Assembly: GCF_018274385.1 (NCBI RefSeq)
Contig: NZ_JAAFYZ010000074.1
Span: forward strand, 1 to 41,946
DNA length: 41,946 bases
Direction: 5' to 3'
Origin: Catenulispora pinistramenti
Lineage (GTDB): Bacteria; Actinomycetota; Actinomycetes; Streptomycetales; Catenulisporaceae
Both the position numbers and the translations under genes were made by a program. Below, in pieces: positions 1-6,314 of the stretch (the stretch's first letter is position 1; each line of letters starts with the position of its first letter). The notes beneath the pieces are model-generated. The model was not told the origin of the DNA, did not search any database, and saw only the letters and a list, made by a program, of their open reading frames with translations.

Positions 1-142
1 CCTACAGTGCCGGTGGCCGGGGGTCAAGTTCGCGCTGAACAAAACCGCAGCTCACACACCCAACCGCCGCGCGCGGACTTTACCCCCGGACACCGGTGCT
101 GTACCCCCCGGGCTGACGACGCGACCGAGGGGAACGGACCGT

Positions 143-404
143 AGCCACCCCACAAACCGCAGCCGCTGAGACTAGATCAGCCACCCGAGGGAACCGCGCT
201 AGTTTCCCTGAGGTTGCCGAGGCCCGCCGGAGGCCCGGCCCTTCACCACAGCCCTTGACCTTGCACTGGCTTACTGGAGTTGAAGAGGCCTGAGGTGAGG
301 CGGGGTTGTGAACGCGAAAACCGGCAGCCGATAGACAGACTCGCCGACCCGAACCCCGAACCGGCTCAACTATGACCGAAGGCCGTAAAAGGCTTTGAAA
401 ACCA
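143..404 (-). repeat. Dispersed ~260-bp non-coding repeat, copy A
   Basis: Read on the minus strand, this stretch matches 41658-41946 at the other end of the window, with long identical runs. One ~50-bp block covers the GGGCCTCCGGCGGGCC hairpin and the GGGAAACTAGCGCGGTTCCC stem-loop. An open frame crosses this copy on the minus strand, but in the other copy it is broken by a stop codon and a 20-bp insertion, so I treat the element as non-coding. No transposase lies nearby. The two copies are inverted relative to each other. It could be a non-autonomous mobile element or a structured intergenic repeat; the sequence alone does not decide. Confidence 0.8.
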
Positions 405-569
405 CAGATCAACCGTAACTCGATCAGCAAACTGCACCCCCCTACAAACTCCACCCGCGCCCACTTCCAGTTCCAGTTCCAGAATCCCGCAGCACCAGCC
501 GGGAACCGATCCCGTTCGGCGACCGGCACGTCGCGAACTACCGGGCAACGGTTGCCTGATGCGGTACTA
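405..569. other. Intergenic remainder left of the aldolase
   Basis: Positions 1-142 and 405-569 show no supportable gene. A short run of TTCCAG units lies near 465-481. Otherwise I see nothing recognisable here. Confidence 0.5.
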
Positions 570-614
570 GCTACCAGCCGAACGGCTACCAGCCGAACAG
601 CTACTAGCCGAACA
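570..614 (-). repeat. 15-bp tandem repeat (x3) covering the aldolase stop codon
   Basis: Three copies of a 15-bp unit (GCTACCAGCCGAACG and variants) lie at 570-584, 585-599 and 600-614. The innermost copy contains the last codons and the TAG stop of the minus-strand class II aldolase gene (stop at 604-606). The two outer copies carry TGG where the gene has TAG. Confidence 0.85.
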
Positions 615-1422
615 GGTCAGGGTCCGACACTACGATCTGGTCCCACAACGGCCGCGCCTGGAACCACCCGGCGAAGTGCCCGCCGATCTGCTCCCGCACC
701 ATCAGGGCCGTCTCCCGGTCGATCAGCTTCGGCGTGCCGGCCGCCATCGCCAGCAGCTGCGCCTGGCAGGAGCGCTCCATTGTCACGAACCACCACACGG
801 CTTCGGCGACCGACTCGCCGACCGTGATCAGGCCGTGGTTCTGCAGGATCGCGGCCTTGTGGTCGGCCAGTGCGGCGCCGATGCGCTTGCCCTCTTCGAC
901 GTCGCCGGCGACGCCGCGGTAGCCGGCGTAGAAGCCGTGGTCCTCGAAGAAGGCGCAGGCGTCCTGGGTGATCGGGTCCAGGGGGATGCCGAGGGCGGCG
1001 AAGGCCTTGCCGTGCAGGGAGTGGGAGTGGGCGGCGGCGATCACGTCCGGGCGGGCGCGGTGGACCTCGGCGTGGATGACGAAGGCGGCGCGGTTGACGT
1101 GGAAGCGGCCCTCCAGGACGTTGCCGTCGTGGTCGCAGCGGATCAGGTCGGAGGCCTTGATCTGGGTGAAGGACTGGCCGAAGCCGTTGACCCAGAAGGT
1201 GTCCGGGAACTCCGGGTCGCGCACCGTGATGTGGCCGGCCACGCCTTCGGAGAAGCCGAACCTGCCGAAGATCCGGAAGCCCGCGGCCAGCTGCTCCTTG
1301 CGATACTGGCGCTCGGCGGCGACGTCGTCTTCGAACGTCGGCGGGACCGGGAAGTAGAGCTCCTGCGCGGCGTTGCCCACGGCCTGCTCGACCTGCTGGA
1401 CGTCCGGTTTGGTGGTGGTCAT
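604..1422 (-). CDS. Class II aldolase/adducin family protein
   Basis: This 272-residue protein belongs to the class II aldolase/adducin fold (FucA/AraD-like zinc aldolases, decarboxylases and epimerases). The metal-binding histidines are visible in HSHSLHG (residues 132-138) and in QNHGL (194-198). The length suits the longer adducin-type bacterial members. ATG at 1422 is preceded by AGGAAGGG at good spacing. The gene diverges from a TetR regulator across an 85-bp gap that holds two operator-like palindromes, so it is the probable target of that regulator. The substrate cannot be told from sequence; cytosolic cleavage or isomerisation of a sugar phosphate or hydroxy acid is the family expectation. 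Confidence 0.85.
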   Translation of the reverse strand: MTTTKPDVQQVEQAVGNAAQELYFPVPPTFEDDVAAERQYRKEQLAAGFRIFGRFGFSEGVAGHITVRDPEFPDTFWVNGFGQSFTQIKASDLIRCDHDGNVLEGRFHVNRAAFVIHAEVHRARPDVIAAAHSHSLHGKAFAALGIPLDPITQDACAFFEDHGFYAGYRGVAGDVEEGKRIGAALADHKAAILQNHGLITVGESVAEAVWWFVTMERSCQAQLLAMAAGTPKLIDRETALMVREQIGGHFAGWFQARPLWDQIVVSDPDLFG

Positions 1423-1441
1423 GGCCGGCCCTTCCTAATCG

Positions 1442-1474
1442 GATACATTTCTGTATCGGATGCGTTCCTGTATC
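1442..1474. promoter_or_regulatory. Twin TetR-type operators between aldolase and TetR gene
   Basis: GATACATTTCTGTATC (1442-1457) has perfect 6-bp arms around a 4-bp spacer. A degenerate second copy, GATGCGTTCCTGTATC, follows at 1459-1474, 17 bp further on. The pair sits in the divergent promoter region and suits cooperative binding of TetR dimers that would repress both genes. Confidence 0.75.
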
Positions 1475-1507
1475 GTTGCCGGGGATGGGAAGAGGTGTCA
1501 AGGGTCC

Positions 1508-2122
1508 GTGCCCAAGGGGATGACGAAGCGCCGGCCGCAGACGCTGGCCAAGCTGCTTGACGCGGCACTGGAGGCGTTCGCCGAGAACGGATTCGGCGGC
1601 ACGCGCATCGAAGACGTCTGCGAACGCGCCGGCTACACGCGCGGTGCCTTCTACTCGAACTTCGCGAGCAAGGAGGAGCTGTTCTTCGCGCTCTTCGACC
1701 GGCACGCCGAGCGCGTCCTGGAGCGGTTCGAGAGGCAGGCGGCGGCCCTCGGCACCGGGCCGCTGACGGTGCAGGACATCGCTGCGGGGCTCGCGGACTT
1801 CGACCAGGACGAGCGCACCTGGTACCTGGTCACCACCGAGTTCACGCTGTCCGCGATCCGCGACCCCGGGGCGGCGCAACGGCTTGCGGAGCATGATGCG
1901 CGGCTGCGCGTGGAGGCGGTGCGGCTGCTGGGGGAGTTGCTGACGCGCGCCGGGATGCGCACGCGCGATGGCGTGGAACTGGAGTCGTTGGTCAGGATGC
2001 TGATCGCGGTTCGCGAGGGGGCATTGGCGCAGAGCTACGTGGAGCCGGGAGTCTTGCCGCCGGGGAGTCTGGAGCGGCTGTTCCTGCCGGCGTTGTTGGG
2101 GGCTGTCACCGAGGCTGTTTGA
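1508..2122 (+). CDS. TetR/AcrR family transcriptional regulator
   Basis: This is a one-component repressor of about 204 residues. The N-terminal helix-turn-helix includes the motif IEDVCERAGYTRGAFYSNFA, with the YSNF signature of the TetR recognition helix; the rest is a helical ligand and dimerisation domain. I chose GTG 1508, with AG-rich sequence upstream; ATG 1520 is an alternative that keeps the whole HTH. An open frame extends up to 1460, but that would put the coding start inside the operators. The gene probably controls itself and the divergent aldolase. Its 3' end overlaps the 3' end of the convergent MerR gene by 17 bases (2106-2122). Confidence 0.88.
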   Translation: MPKGMTKRRPQTLAKLLDAALEAFAENGFGGTRIEDVCERAGYTRGAFYSNFASKEELFFALFDRHAERVLERFERQAAALGTGPLTVQDIAAGLADFDQDERTWYLVTTEFTLSAIRDPGAAQRLAEHDARLRVEAVRLLGELLTRAGMRTRDGVELESLVRMLIAVREGALAQSYVEPGVLPPGSLERLFLPALLGAVTEAV

Positions 2123-2483
2123 CGCCGGTGATCACCAGCGGCCGACCGATGAGCGAGTCGAGGATTTCACGCGCGGTTTGCAGGTCTTCGATCTGCTTCG
2201 TGATGCGTGCGCGCTCGACGGCCAGCCCTTCGTGCAGCTCCGGGCAGCGTCCGGTCAGGACCACCGAGTCGTCGTAGACGTTCGGCAGGATCTCGGCGAT
2301 GGCCGACGTGCCGAGGCCCGCGGACAGCAGGACACGGATCCGATGGACGGTCGCCACGCTGCGGTCGTCATAGACGCGATAGCCGCTGGGCAGGCGTTCC
2401 GGGGCCAGGAGCCCTTGTTCCTCGTAGTAGCGCAGGGAACGGATCGAGGCGCCGGTGCGGCGGGAGAGTTCGCCGATCTTCAT
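2106..2483 (-). CDS. MerR family transcriptional regulator
   Basis: This 125-residue protein has the MerR winged helix at the very N-terminus (MKIGELSRRTGASIRSLRYY, then EEQGLL and GYRVYDD). A dimerisation coiled coil follows (about residues 85-115), and there is hardly any effector domain. It lacks the cysteine set of metal-sensing MerR proteins, so a small organic or redox effector is more likely. It is divergent from an imine-reductase-like gene whose promoter has MerR architecture, which makes that gene the obvious target. The 3' end overlaps the preceding TetR gene. Confidence 0.9.
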   Translation of the reverse strand: MKIGELSRRTGASIRSLRYYEEQGLLAPERLPSGYRVYDDRSVATVHRIRVLLSAGLGTSAIAEILPNVYDDSVVLTGRCPELHEGLAVERARITKQIEDLQTAREILDSLIGRPLVITGVKQPR

Positions 2484-2503
2484 GGGACCAGGAGAACCCC
2501 GGG

Positions 2504-2535
2504 TTGACTCTCACGTCAATGTGAGGCTTTAGCTT
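2504..2535 (+). promoter_or_regulatory. MerR-type promoter with stretched spacer
   Basis: TTGACT (2504-2509) and TAGCTT (2530-2535) are 20 bp apart, longer than the usual 17. The spacer holds the palindrome CTCACGTCAATGTGAG (2510-2525). This is the layout of MerR-activated promoters, where the regulator untwists an over-long spacer. The expected start point falls on or next to the ATG at 2542, so the mRNA is probably leaderless. Confidence 0.75.
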
Positions 2536-2541
2536 CGCGGC

Positions 2542-3495
2542 ATGAATAGTGACGGACAGAAGATCGCGGTGTTGGGACTCGGGCCCATGGGACGGGCGCT
2601 GGCCTCGGCGTTCGCCGGTGGCGGGCATGCGGTGACGGTGTGGAATCGGACGCCGGGGCGGATGCCGGCGGCGTTGGAGCTGGTCGCGGCGGCGGCGTTG
2701 TCGTCGGCCTCGGAATCGGCCTCGGAACCCGCGCCCGCGCCGGCGATATCGATTGCGGAGTCGGTGCAGTCGGCGGTTCACGCCGCGGAAGTGGTCGTGG
2801 CGTGCCTGATAGACAACGAGGTGGTGCGTCAAGTCGTCGACGGCGTCGACTTCGGCGGACGCCCCCTGGTCAACCTGACGAGCGGCGACCCCGGACAAGC
2901 GCGGGACATGGCGGCGTGGGCAGCGTCTCGCGGCATCGGCTACCTACCGGGGGCGATCCTCACCTCGACCCCGATGATCGGCACGCCGGCCGGCACGGTC
3001 CTGCTGAGCGGAGACGCCGCGATCCACGCGGCCGTGGCGCCCGCGTTGTCCGCTCTCGGCGGACGCATCGTCTACCTCGGCCCCGATCCGGCGCGGGCGA
3101 GCGCGTTCGACGTGGCGCTCCTCGATCTGTTCGCCACCGCGACGAACGGCCTGCTCCACGCCTTCGGGCTGGCCACCGCCGAGGGCATCGCCCCGACCGA
3201 GTTCGCGGCCTTCGCCACGGGCATCGGCTCCCTGCTCCCGGATATGGCGACCCGCTTCGCCGAACAGCTCGAAGCCGGAGACTTCCCCGGCACCCGCTCC
3301 ACGATCGCCTCGGCCGCCTCCGGCATCCGGCACGTCACCGCCGCCGCGCGGGCCCACGGCCTGGACACCGGCATGCTCGACACCGTGCGCCGGGCGATTG
3401 ATCGGGCCGTGGCTCAGGGGTACGGCGCGGACGGCCTCGGACGGTTGGCGACGGCTTTCCGGCTAGAGGTAGAACCAGGACGAATTAGTGAGTAA
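2542..3495 (+). CDS. NAD(P)-dependent beta-hydroxyacid/imine reductase-like dehydrogenase
   Basis: This 317-residue protein has an N-terminal Rossmann domain (VLGLGPMGRALA, residues ~10-21, then VWNRTPGR typical of NADPH preference). A C-terminal helical domain contains ALLDLFATATNGLLHAF, where imine reductases carry a catalytic Asp or Tyr. The overall pattern fits the 6-phosphogluconate-dehydrogenase-like superfamily, imine-reductase branch. An Ala/Ser/Glu/Pro-rich insertion lies around residues 50-70, after the cofactor loop. The gene is divergent from a MerR regulator and starts at the likely transcription start. NADPH-dependent reduction of a cyclic imine is an inference; hydroxyacid dehydrogenase activity is the alternative. 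Confidence 0.82.
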   Translation: MNSDGQKIAVLGLGPMGRALASAFAGGGHAVTVWNRTPGRMPAALELVAAAALSSASESASEPAPAPAISIAESVQSAVHAAEVVVACLIDNEVVRQVVDGVDFGGRPLVNLTSGDPGQARDMAAWAASRGIGYLPGAILTSTPMIGTPAGTVLLSGDAAIHAAVAPALSALGGRIVYLGPDPARASAFDVALLDLFATATNGLLHAFGLATAEGIAPTEFAAFATGIGSLLPDMATRFAEQLEAGDFPGTRSTIASAASGIRHVTAAARAHGLDTGMLDTVRRAIDRAVAQGYGADGLGRLATAFRLEVEPGRISE

Positions 3496-3593
3496 TAGCA
3501 ACGAATCCTGATCATCGAGCCCTCCGTCTGACCCCACCAGCCCTCGGCCGGCCAGCCCCCCGCCGACAAGTCCCCGACCGCCCGGCGATACCG

Positions 3594-3611
3594 TTTAAGC
3601 GATCGCTCAAA
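3594..3611. promoter_or_regulatory. TetR-type operator upstream of the epimerase gene
   Basis: TTTAAGCGATCGCTCAAA is a palindrome with a single mismatched pair around the core AGCGATCGCT. It lies 16 bases before the ATG at 3627, overlapping the expected promoter. No TetR gene lies next to this transcription unit, so the regulator would act from elsewhere or from the TetR genes further away in the window. Confidence 0.6.
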
Positions 3612-3626
3612 ACGGGAGGGCGCGAG

Positions 3627-4490
3627 ATGAAGATCGTGATACCTGGCGGGTCCGGCCAGGTCGGTGCGTTGCTGGAACGGGCCTTCACGGCGGCCGGACA
3701 CTCGGTCGTCGTGCTGAGCCGCGATCCGGTCCGGGCCGGCGAGGTGCGCTGGGACGGGCGGACGCTGGGGGCGTGGGCGGGGGAGATCGACGGGTGTGGC
3801 GTCGTCGTGAACCTGGCCGGCCGCAGCGTCAGCTGTCGCTACACGCCGGCGAACCTGCGGGAGATGATGGACTCGCGGGTCCGGTCGGCCCGCGTGGTCG
3901 GCCAGGCGATCGGCCGTGCCGAGCGGCCTCCGCGGGTCTGGCTCCAGGCCAGCACCGCCACGATCTATGCCCACACCTTCGGCCCGCCGCATGACGAGCG
4001 TGGTGTCATCGGCGGCGGCGGCGAGGCGAGGGTGCCGGGATACTGGGCCTACAGCGTCGAGATCGCCAAGAGCTGGGAACGCGAACAAGCCGAGGCCGAC
4101 ACCCCGCACACCCGCAAGGTCGCGCTCCGCTCGGCGATGGTGATGAGCCCGTCGCGCGCCGGCGTCTTCGACTACCTGTCCTGGCTCGCGCGCCCCGAGC
4201 TCAGCGGCGCCGTCAATCTGGCTGCTCCCGGACCGCTGCCCCAGCGCACCTTCATGCGCACGCTTCGGCAAGCGTGGGGCATGCCGATCGGGCTCCCGGC
4301 GACCAGGCAGATGGCCGCGATCGGCGCGTTCGGCGCGTTCGCGCTGCGCTCCGACACCGAGTTGCTGCTCAAGAGCCGCCGAGTCATCCCCGGCCGACTC
4401 CTCGATGCGGGCTTCCGGTTCAGCCACCCCGCCTGGCACGGCGCGGCGCGGGATCTGGTGCGCCGCACGCGTGCCGGCCGGGGGTGCTGA
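3627..4490 (+). CDS. TIGR01777-type SDR/epimerase (YfcH-like) with apparent internal deletion
   Basis: This 287-residue extended-SDR protein starts with MKIVIPGGSGQVG (nucleotide-binding glycine motif). It has the family landmarks VNLAGRSV, the Ser/Thr-rich ASTATIYAH and WEREQAEADTP, and ends in a DUF1731-like tail (LLLKSRRVIPGRLLDAGFRF). Family members normally carry about 30-35 residues between the VMSP...GVFD segment and PELSGAVNLAAPGPLP, including a GRQYVSWIH motif. Here the two blocks are almost joined (codons around 4150-4210). The reading frame is intact, so this is an in-frame loss or a divergent subgroup. GGGAGG precedes the start. Substrate is unknown for the family; the E. coli homologue is YfcH. 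Confidence 0.8.
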   Translation: MKIVIPGGSGQVGALLERAFTAAGHSVVVLSRDPVRAGEVRWDGRTLGAWAGEIDGCGVVVNLAGRSVSCRYTPANLREMMDSRVRSARVVGQAIGRAERPPRVWLQASTATIYAHTFGPPHDERGVIGGGGEARVPGYWAYSVEIAKSWEREQAEADTPHTRKVALRSAMVMSPSRAGVFDYLSWLARPELSGAVNLAAPGPLPQRTFMRTLRQAWGMPIGLPATRQMAAIGAFGAFALRSDTELLLKSRRVIPGRLLDAGFRFSHPAWHGAARDLVRRTRAGRGC

Positions 4491-4509
4491 CTGCCGATGC
4501 CGGAGTCGG

Positions 4510-4809
4510 CTACACCTCCGCGGCAGCCGACCACTGCACCACCAACTCGTCCTTCTCCCCGAAACGGATCAGGTGCCGGGCCACGACGTCCTCGACCGCG
4601 GCGAGCCGTTCGATGTCGTCGGCCCGCGCCTTCATGGACAGGGCGCCCGATTGCGCCGTCAGGGTGCAGTTGCCCGAGCAGAAGGTCAGGGCACCGGAGC
4701 GGCCGTCCTCCGCCTGCTCGGCGTCGACCTCGCGGCCCAGATGCGCCAGGAGCTGCTTCAGGTAGCGCTCGGGGCGCTCGGTGGGGACATTCGCGACGGA
4801 TTCGATCAT
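4510..4809 (-). CDS. DUF2218 family protein
   Basis: This 99-residue cytosolic protein begins MIESVANVPTERPERYLKQL and ends in DVVARHLIRFGEKDELVVQW, the two conserved blocks of DUF2218. No enzymatic role is established for the family; members often sit beside iron or siderophore genes, but none is present here. The frame stays open upstream to 5013, but that stretch is low-complexity and overlaps a tandem array, so I start at 4809. No clear ribosome binding site is visible. The 3' end faces the epimerase gene across 19 bp. Confidence 0.8.
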   Translation of the reverse strand: MIESVANVPTERPERYLKQLLAHLGREVDAEQAEDGRSGALTFCSGNCTLTAQSGALSMKARADDIERLAAVEDVVARHLIRFGEKDELVVQWSAAAEV

Positions 4810-4964
4810 GTGCCGATTATCGCCGCGCTGCCCCGCACCCGCCCTTCGCGCGAGCCGGGCACGCCGGTCGCGCTCCGGACTTGAGTCGCGCCCCGGAGTC
4901 GAGTTGCGTCGCGAAGCGGAGCCGCGCGCTGCTGCACCCGAGCCGCGCCCCCGCGCCGCATCCC

Positions 4965-5090
4965 GGCCGCTCTCCACATCCAGGCCGCGCCTCATATCCG
5001 GGCCGCTCTCCATGTCCGGGCTGCGCCCCCATTCAGGCCGCGCCCCACATCCAGGCGGTGCCCCACACTCAGGCCGCGTCCCTCACTTCC
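4965..5090 (-). repeat. 18-bp tandem array (about 7 copies) at the aldo/keto reductase stop
   Basis: On the plus strand about seven imperfect copies of an 18-bp unit (GGCCGCGCCCCACATCCA and variants) run from 4965 to about 5090; one is 17 bp long. The array begins at the TGA stop of the minus-strand aldo/keto reductase gene (5083-5085) and fills most of the gap before the DUF2218 gene. The variable units suggest slippage followed by decay. Confidence 0.8.
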
Positions 5091-6195
5091 CGGCAGCGGC
5101 CTCCGCGTCCCCCGCGTCCCCCTCGGCATCAGCCGAAGCCGCCGCCCGATCGTCCGCCGTCCGCCGCCGCAGGCGCGGCTGGCTCAGCGCCGGCGGCAGC
5201 CAGCCGCCGCCCTCGGCCACCCACACCAGGTCGGTGCCGGGCGGCACGATCTCATCGATGCGGTCCAGCAGCGCGTCGTCGAGGGTCACTTCCTGGCCGG
5301 CCAGGGAGGACTCCAGCTGGTCCATCGTGCGGGGGCCGATGATCACCGAGGTCACGCCCGGGTGCGCCAGCGGGAAGGCGGTCGCCAGCCGCGGCAGCGT
5401 GACGCCGGCCTCGTCGGCGAGCTTGAACAGTTCCTCGAGCGCGTCGTACTTCGCGGCGTTGGCCGGCAGCGAGGGGTCGAAGCGGTCGGCGCGCAGGGCC
5501 GCGCGGCCGACGCTGTAGTCCACTTCCTGGCCGCGGCGGAACTTGCCGCTCAGGAAGCCCCAGGCCAGCGGGCTCCAGGTGAGGACCCCCATGTTCAGCC
5601 GCTGGGCGGTGGGCAGGACCGCCCGCTCGATGTTCCGCGTGAGGATCGAGTAGGGCGGCTGCTCGGTGCGGAACTTCATCAGGCCGCGCCGTTCGGCCAC
5701 GTGCCAGGCCTCGACGATCTGTTCGGCCGGGAACGTGGAGCAGCCGAAGTTCCGGATCTTGCCGGCCCGGACCAGATCGGTCAGGACGCCCAGGGTCTCC
5801 TCGATGTCCGTCGTCGGGTCCGGGCGGTGGACCTGGTAGAGGTCGATCCAGTCCGTCTGCAGACGCCGCAGGCTGTCCTCGACGGCGCGGGTGATGTAGC
5901 GGCGGGAGTTGCCGCCGTGGTTGCGCTGGTCGTCGAGCGAGAAGTGGACCTTGGTCGCCAGCACGATGTCGTCGCGGCGGCCCTTCAGCGCCTTGCCGAC
6001 GATCCCCTCGGACTCCCCGGTGGAGTACATGTCCGCGGTGTCCACGAAGTTGATGCCGGCATCCAGGGCGGCGTGGATGATCCGCTCGCTGTCGGCGTGG
6101 TCGGGGTTGCCGATCTTGCCGAACATCATGGCGCCGAGGGCGTAGGTGCTCACTTCGATGCCGGTGGCACCGAGGACGCGGTAGTTCATCGTCAT
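5083..6195 (-). CDS. Aldo/keto reductase
   Basis: This 370-residue TIM-barrel oxidoreductase has the catalytic tetrad visible as D52 and Y57 (VDTADMYS), K82 (ATKVHF) and H123 (YQVHRPD). The NADPH-binding end is seen in SVIIGPRTMDQLE. It resembles the YajO/YdhF-type AKRs and probably reduces a carbonyl substrate with NADPH. The last ~35 residues (ending ASADAEGDAGDAEAAAGK) are a charged Ala/Asp tail absent from typical AKRs. The frame opens at 6234, but that is inside the promoter; ATG 6195 lies where transcription should start, so the message is probably leaderless. ATG 6189 is an alternative. Confidence 0.9.
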   Translation of the reverse strand: MTMNYRVLGATGIEVSTYALGAMMFGKIGNPDHADSERIIHAALDAGINFVDTADMYSTGESEGIVGKALKGRRDDIVLATKVHFSLDDQRNHGGNSRRYITRAVEDSLRRLQTDWIDLYQVHRPDPTTDIEETLGVLTDLVRAGKIRNFGCSTFPAEQIVEAWHVAERRGLMKFRTEQPPYSILTRNIERAVLPTAQRLNMGVLTWSPLAWGFLSGKFRRGQEVDYSVGRAALRADRFDPSLPANAAKYDALEELFKLADEAGVTLPRLATAFPLAHPGVTSVIIGPRTMDQLESSLAGQEVTLDDALLDRIDEIVPPGTDLVWVAEGGGWLPPALSQPRLRRRTADDRAAASADAEGDAGDAEAAAGK

Positions 6196-6203
6196 GGCCG
6201 CCG

Positions 6204-6234
6204 ACGCTACGACCTGGAGTCGACTCCAGGTCAA
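6204..6234 (-). promoter_or_regulatory. MerR-type promoter/operator of the aldo/keto reductase gene
   Basis: On the minus strand TTGACC (6234-6229) and TAGCGT (6209-6204) are separated by 19 bp. The region 6211-6232 is a perfect 22-bp palindrome, GACCTGGAGTC followed by its complement. This is classic MerR-activated promoter geometry. No MerR gene adjoins it, and the operator differs from that of the MerR at 2106-2483. Confidence 0.8.
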
Positions 6235-6286
6235 GTGGCGCCCGGCCGGACGGGCGCCCCCTGCGACTCCGCGACCCCGGCGGGGC

Positions 6287-6314
6287 CGCGGTGAAGTCCT
6301 AGGACTTCACCGCG
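6287..6314. terminator. Perfect 28-bp palindrome centred on the L,D-transpeptidase stop codon
   Basis: CGCGGTGAAGTCCT is followed directly by its own reverse complement, giving 28 bp without a mismatch or a loop. The TAG stop codon of the minus-strand L,D-transpeptidase (6299-6301) lies at the centre. It could act as a terminator, an RNA-stabilising hairpin, or a protein-binding site. There is no U-tract. Confidence 0.6.

Noticed and set aside
80-529. 149-residue minus-strand ORF over repeat copy A
   Set aside because: The other repeat copy has a stop codon and a 20-bp insertion in the same frame, and there is no codon-position pattern; treated as non-coding repeat.
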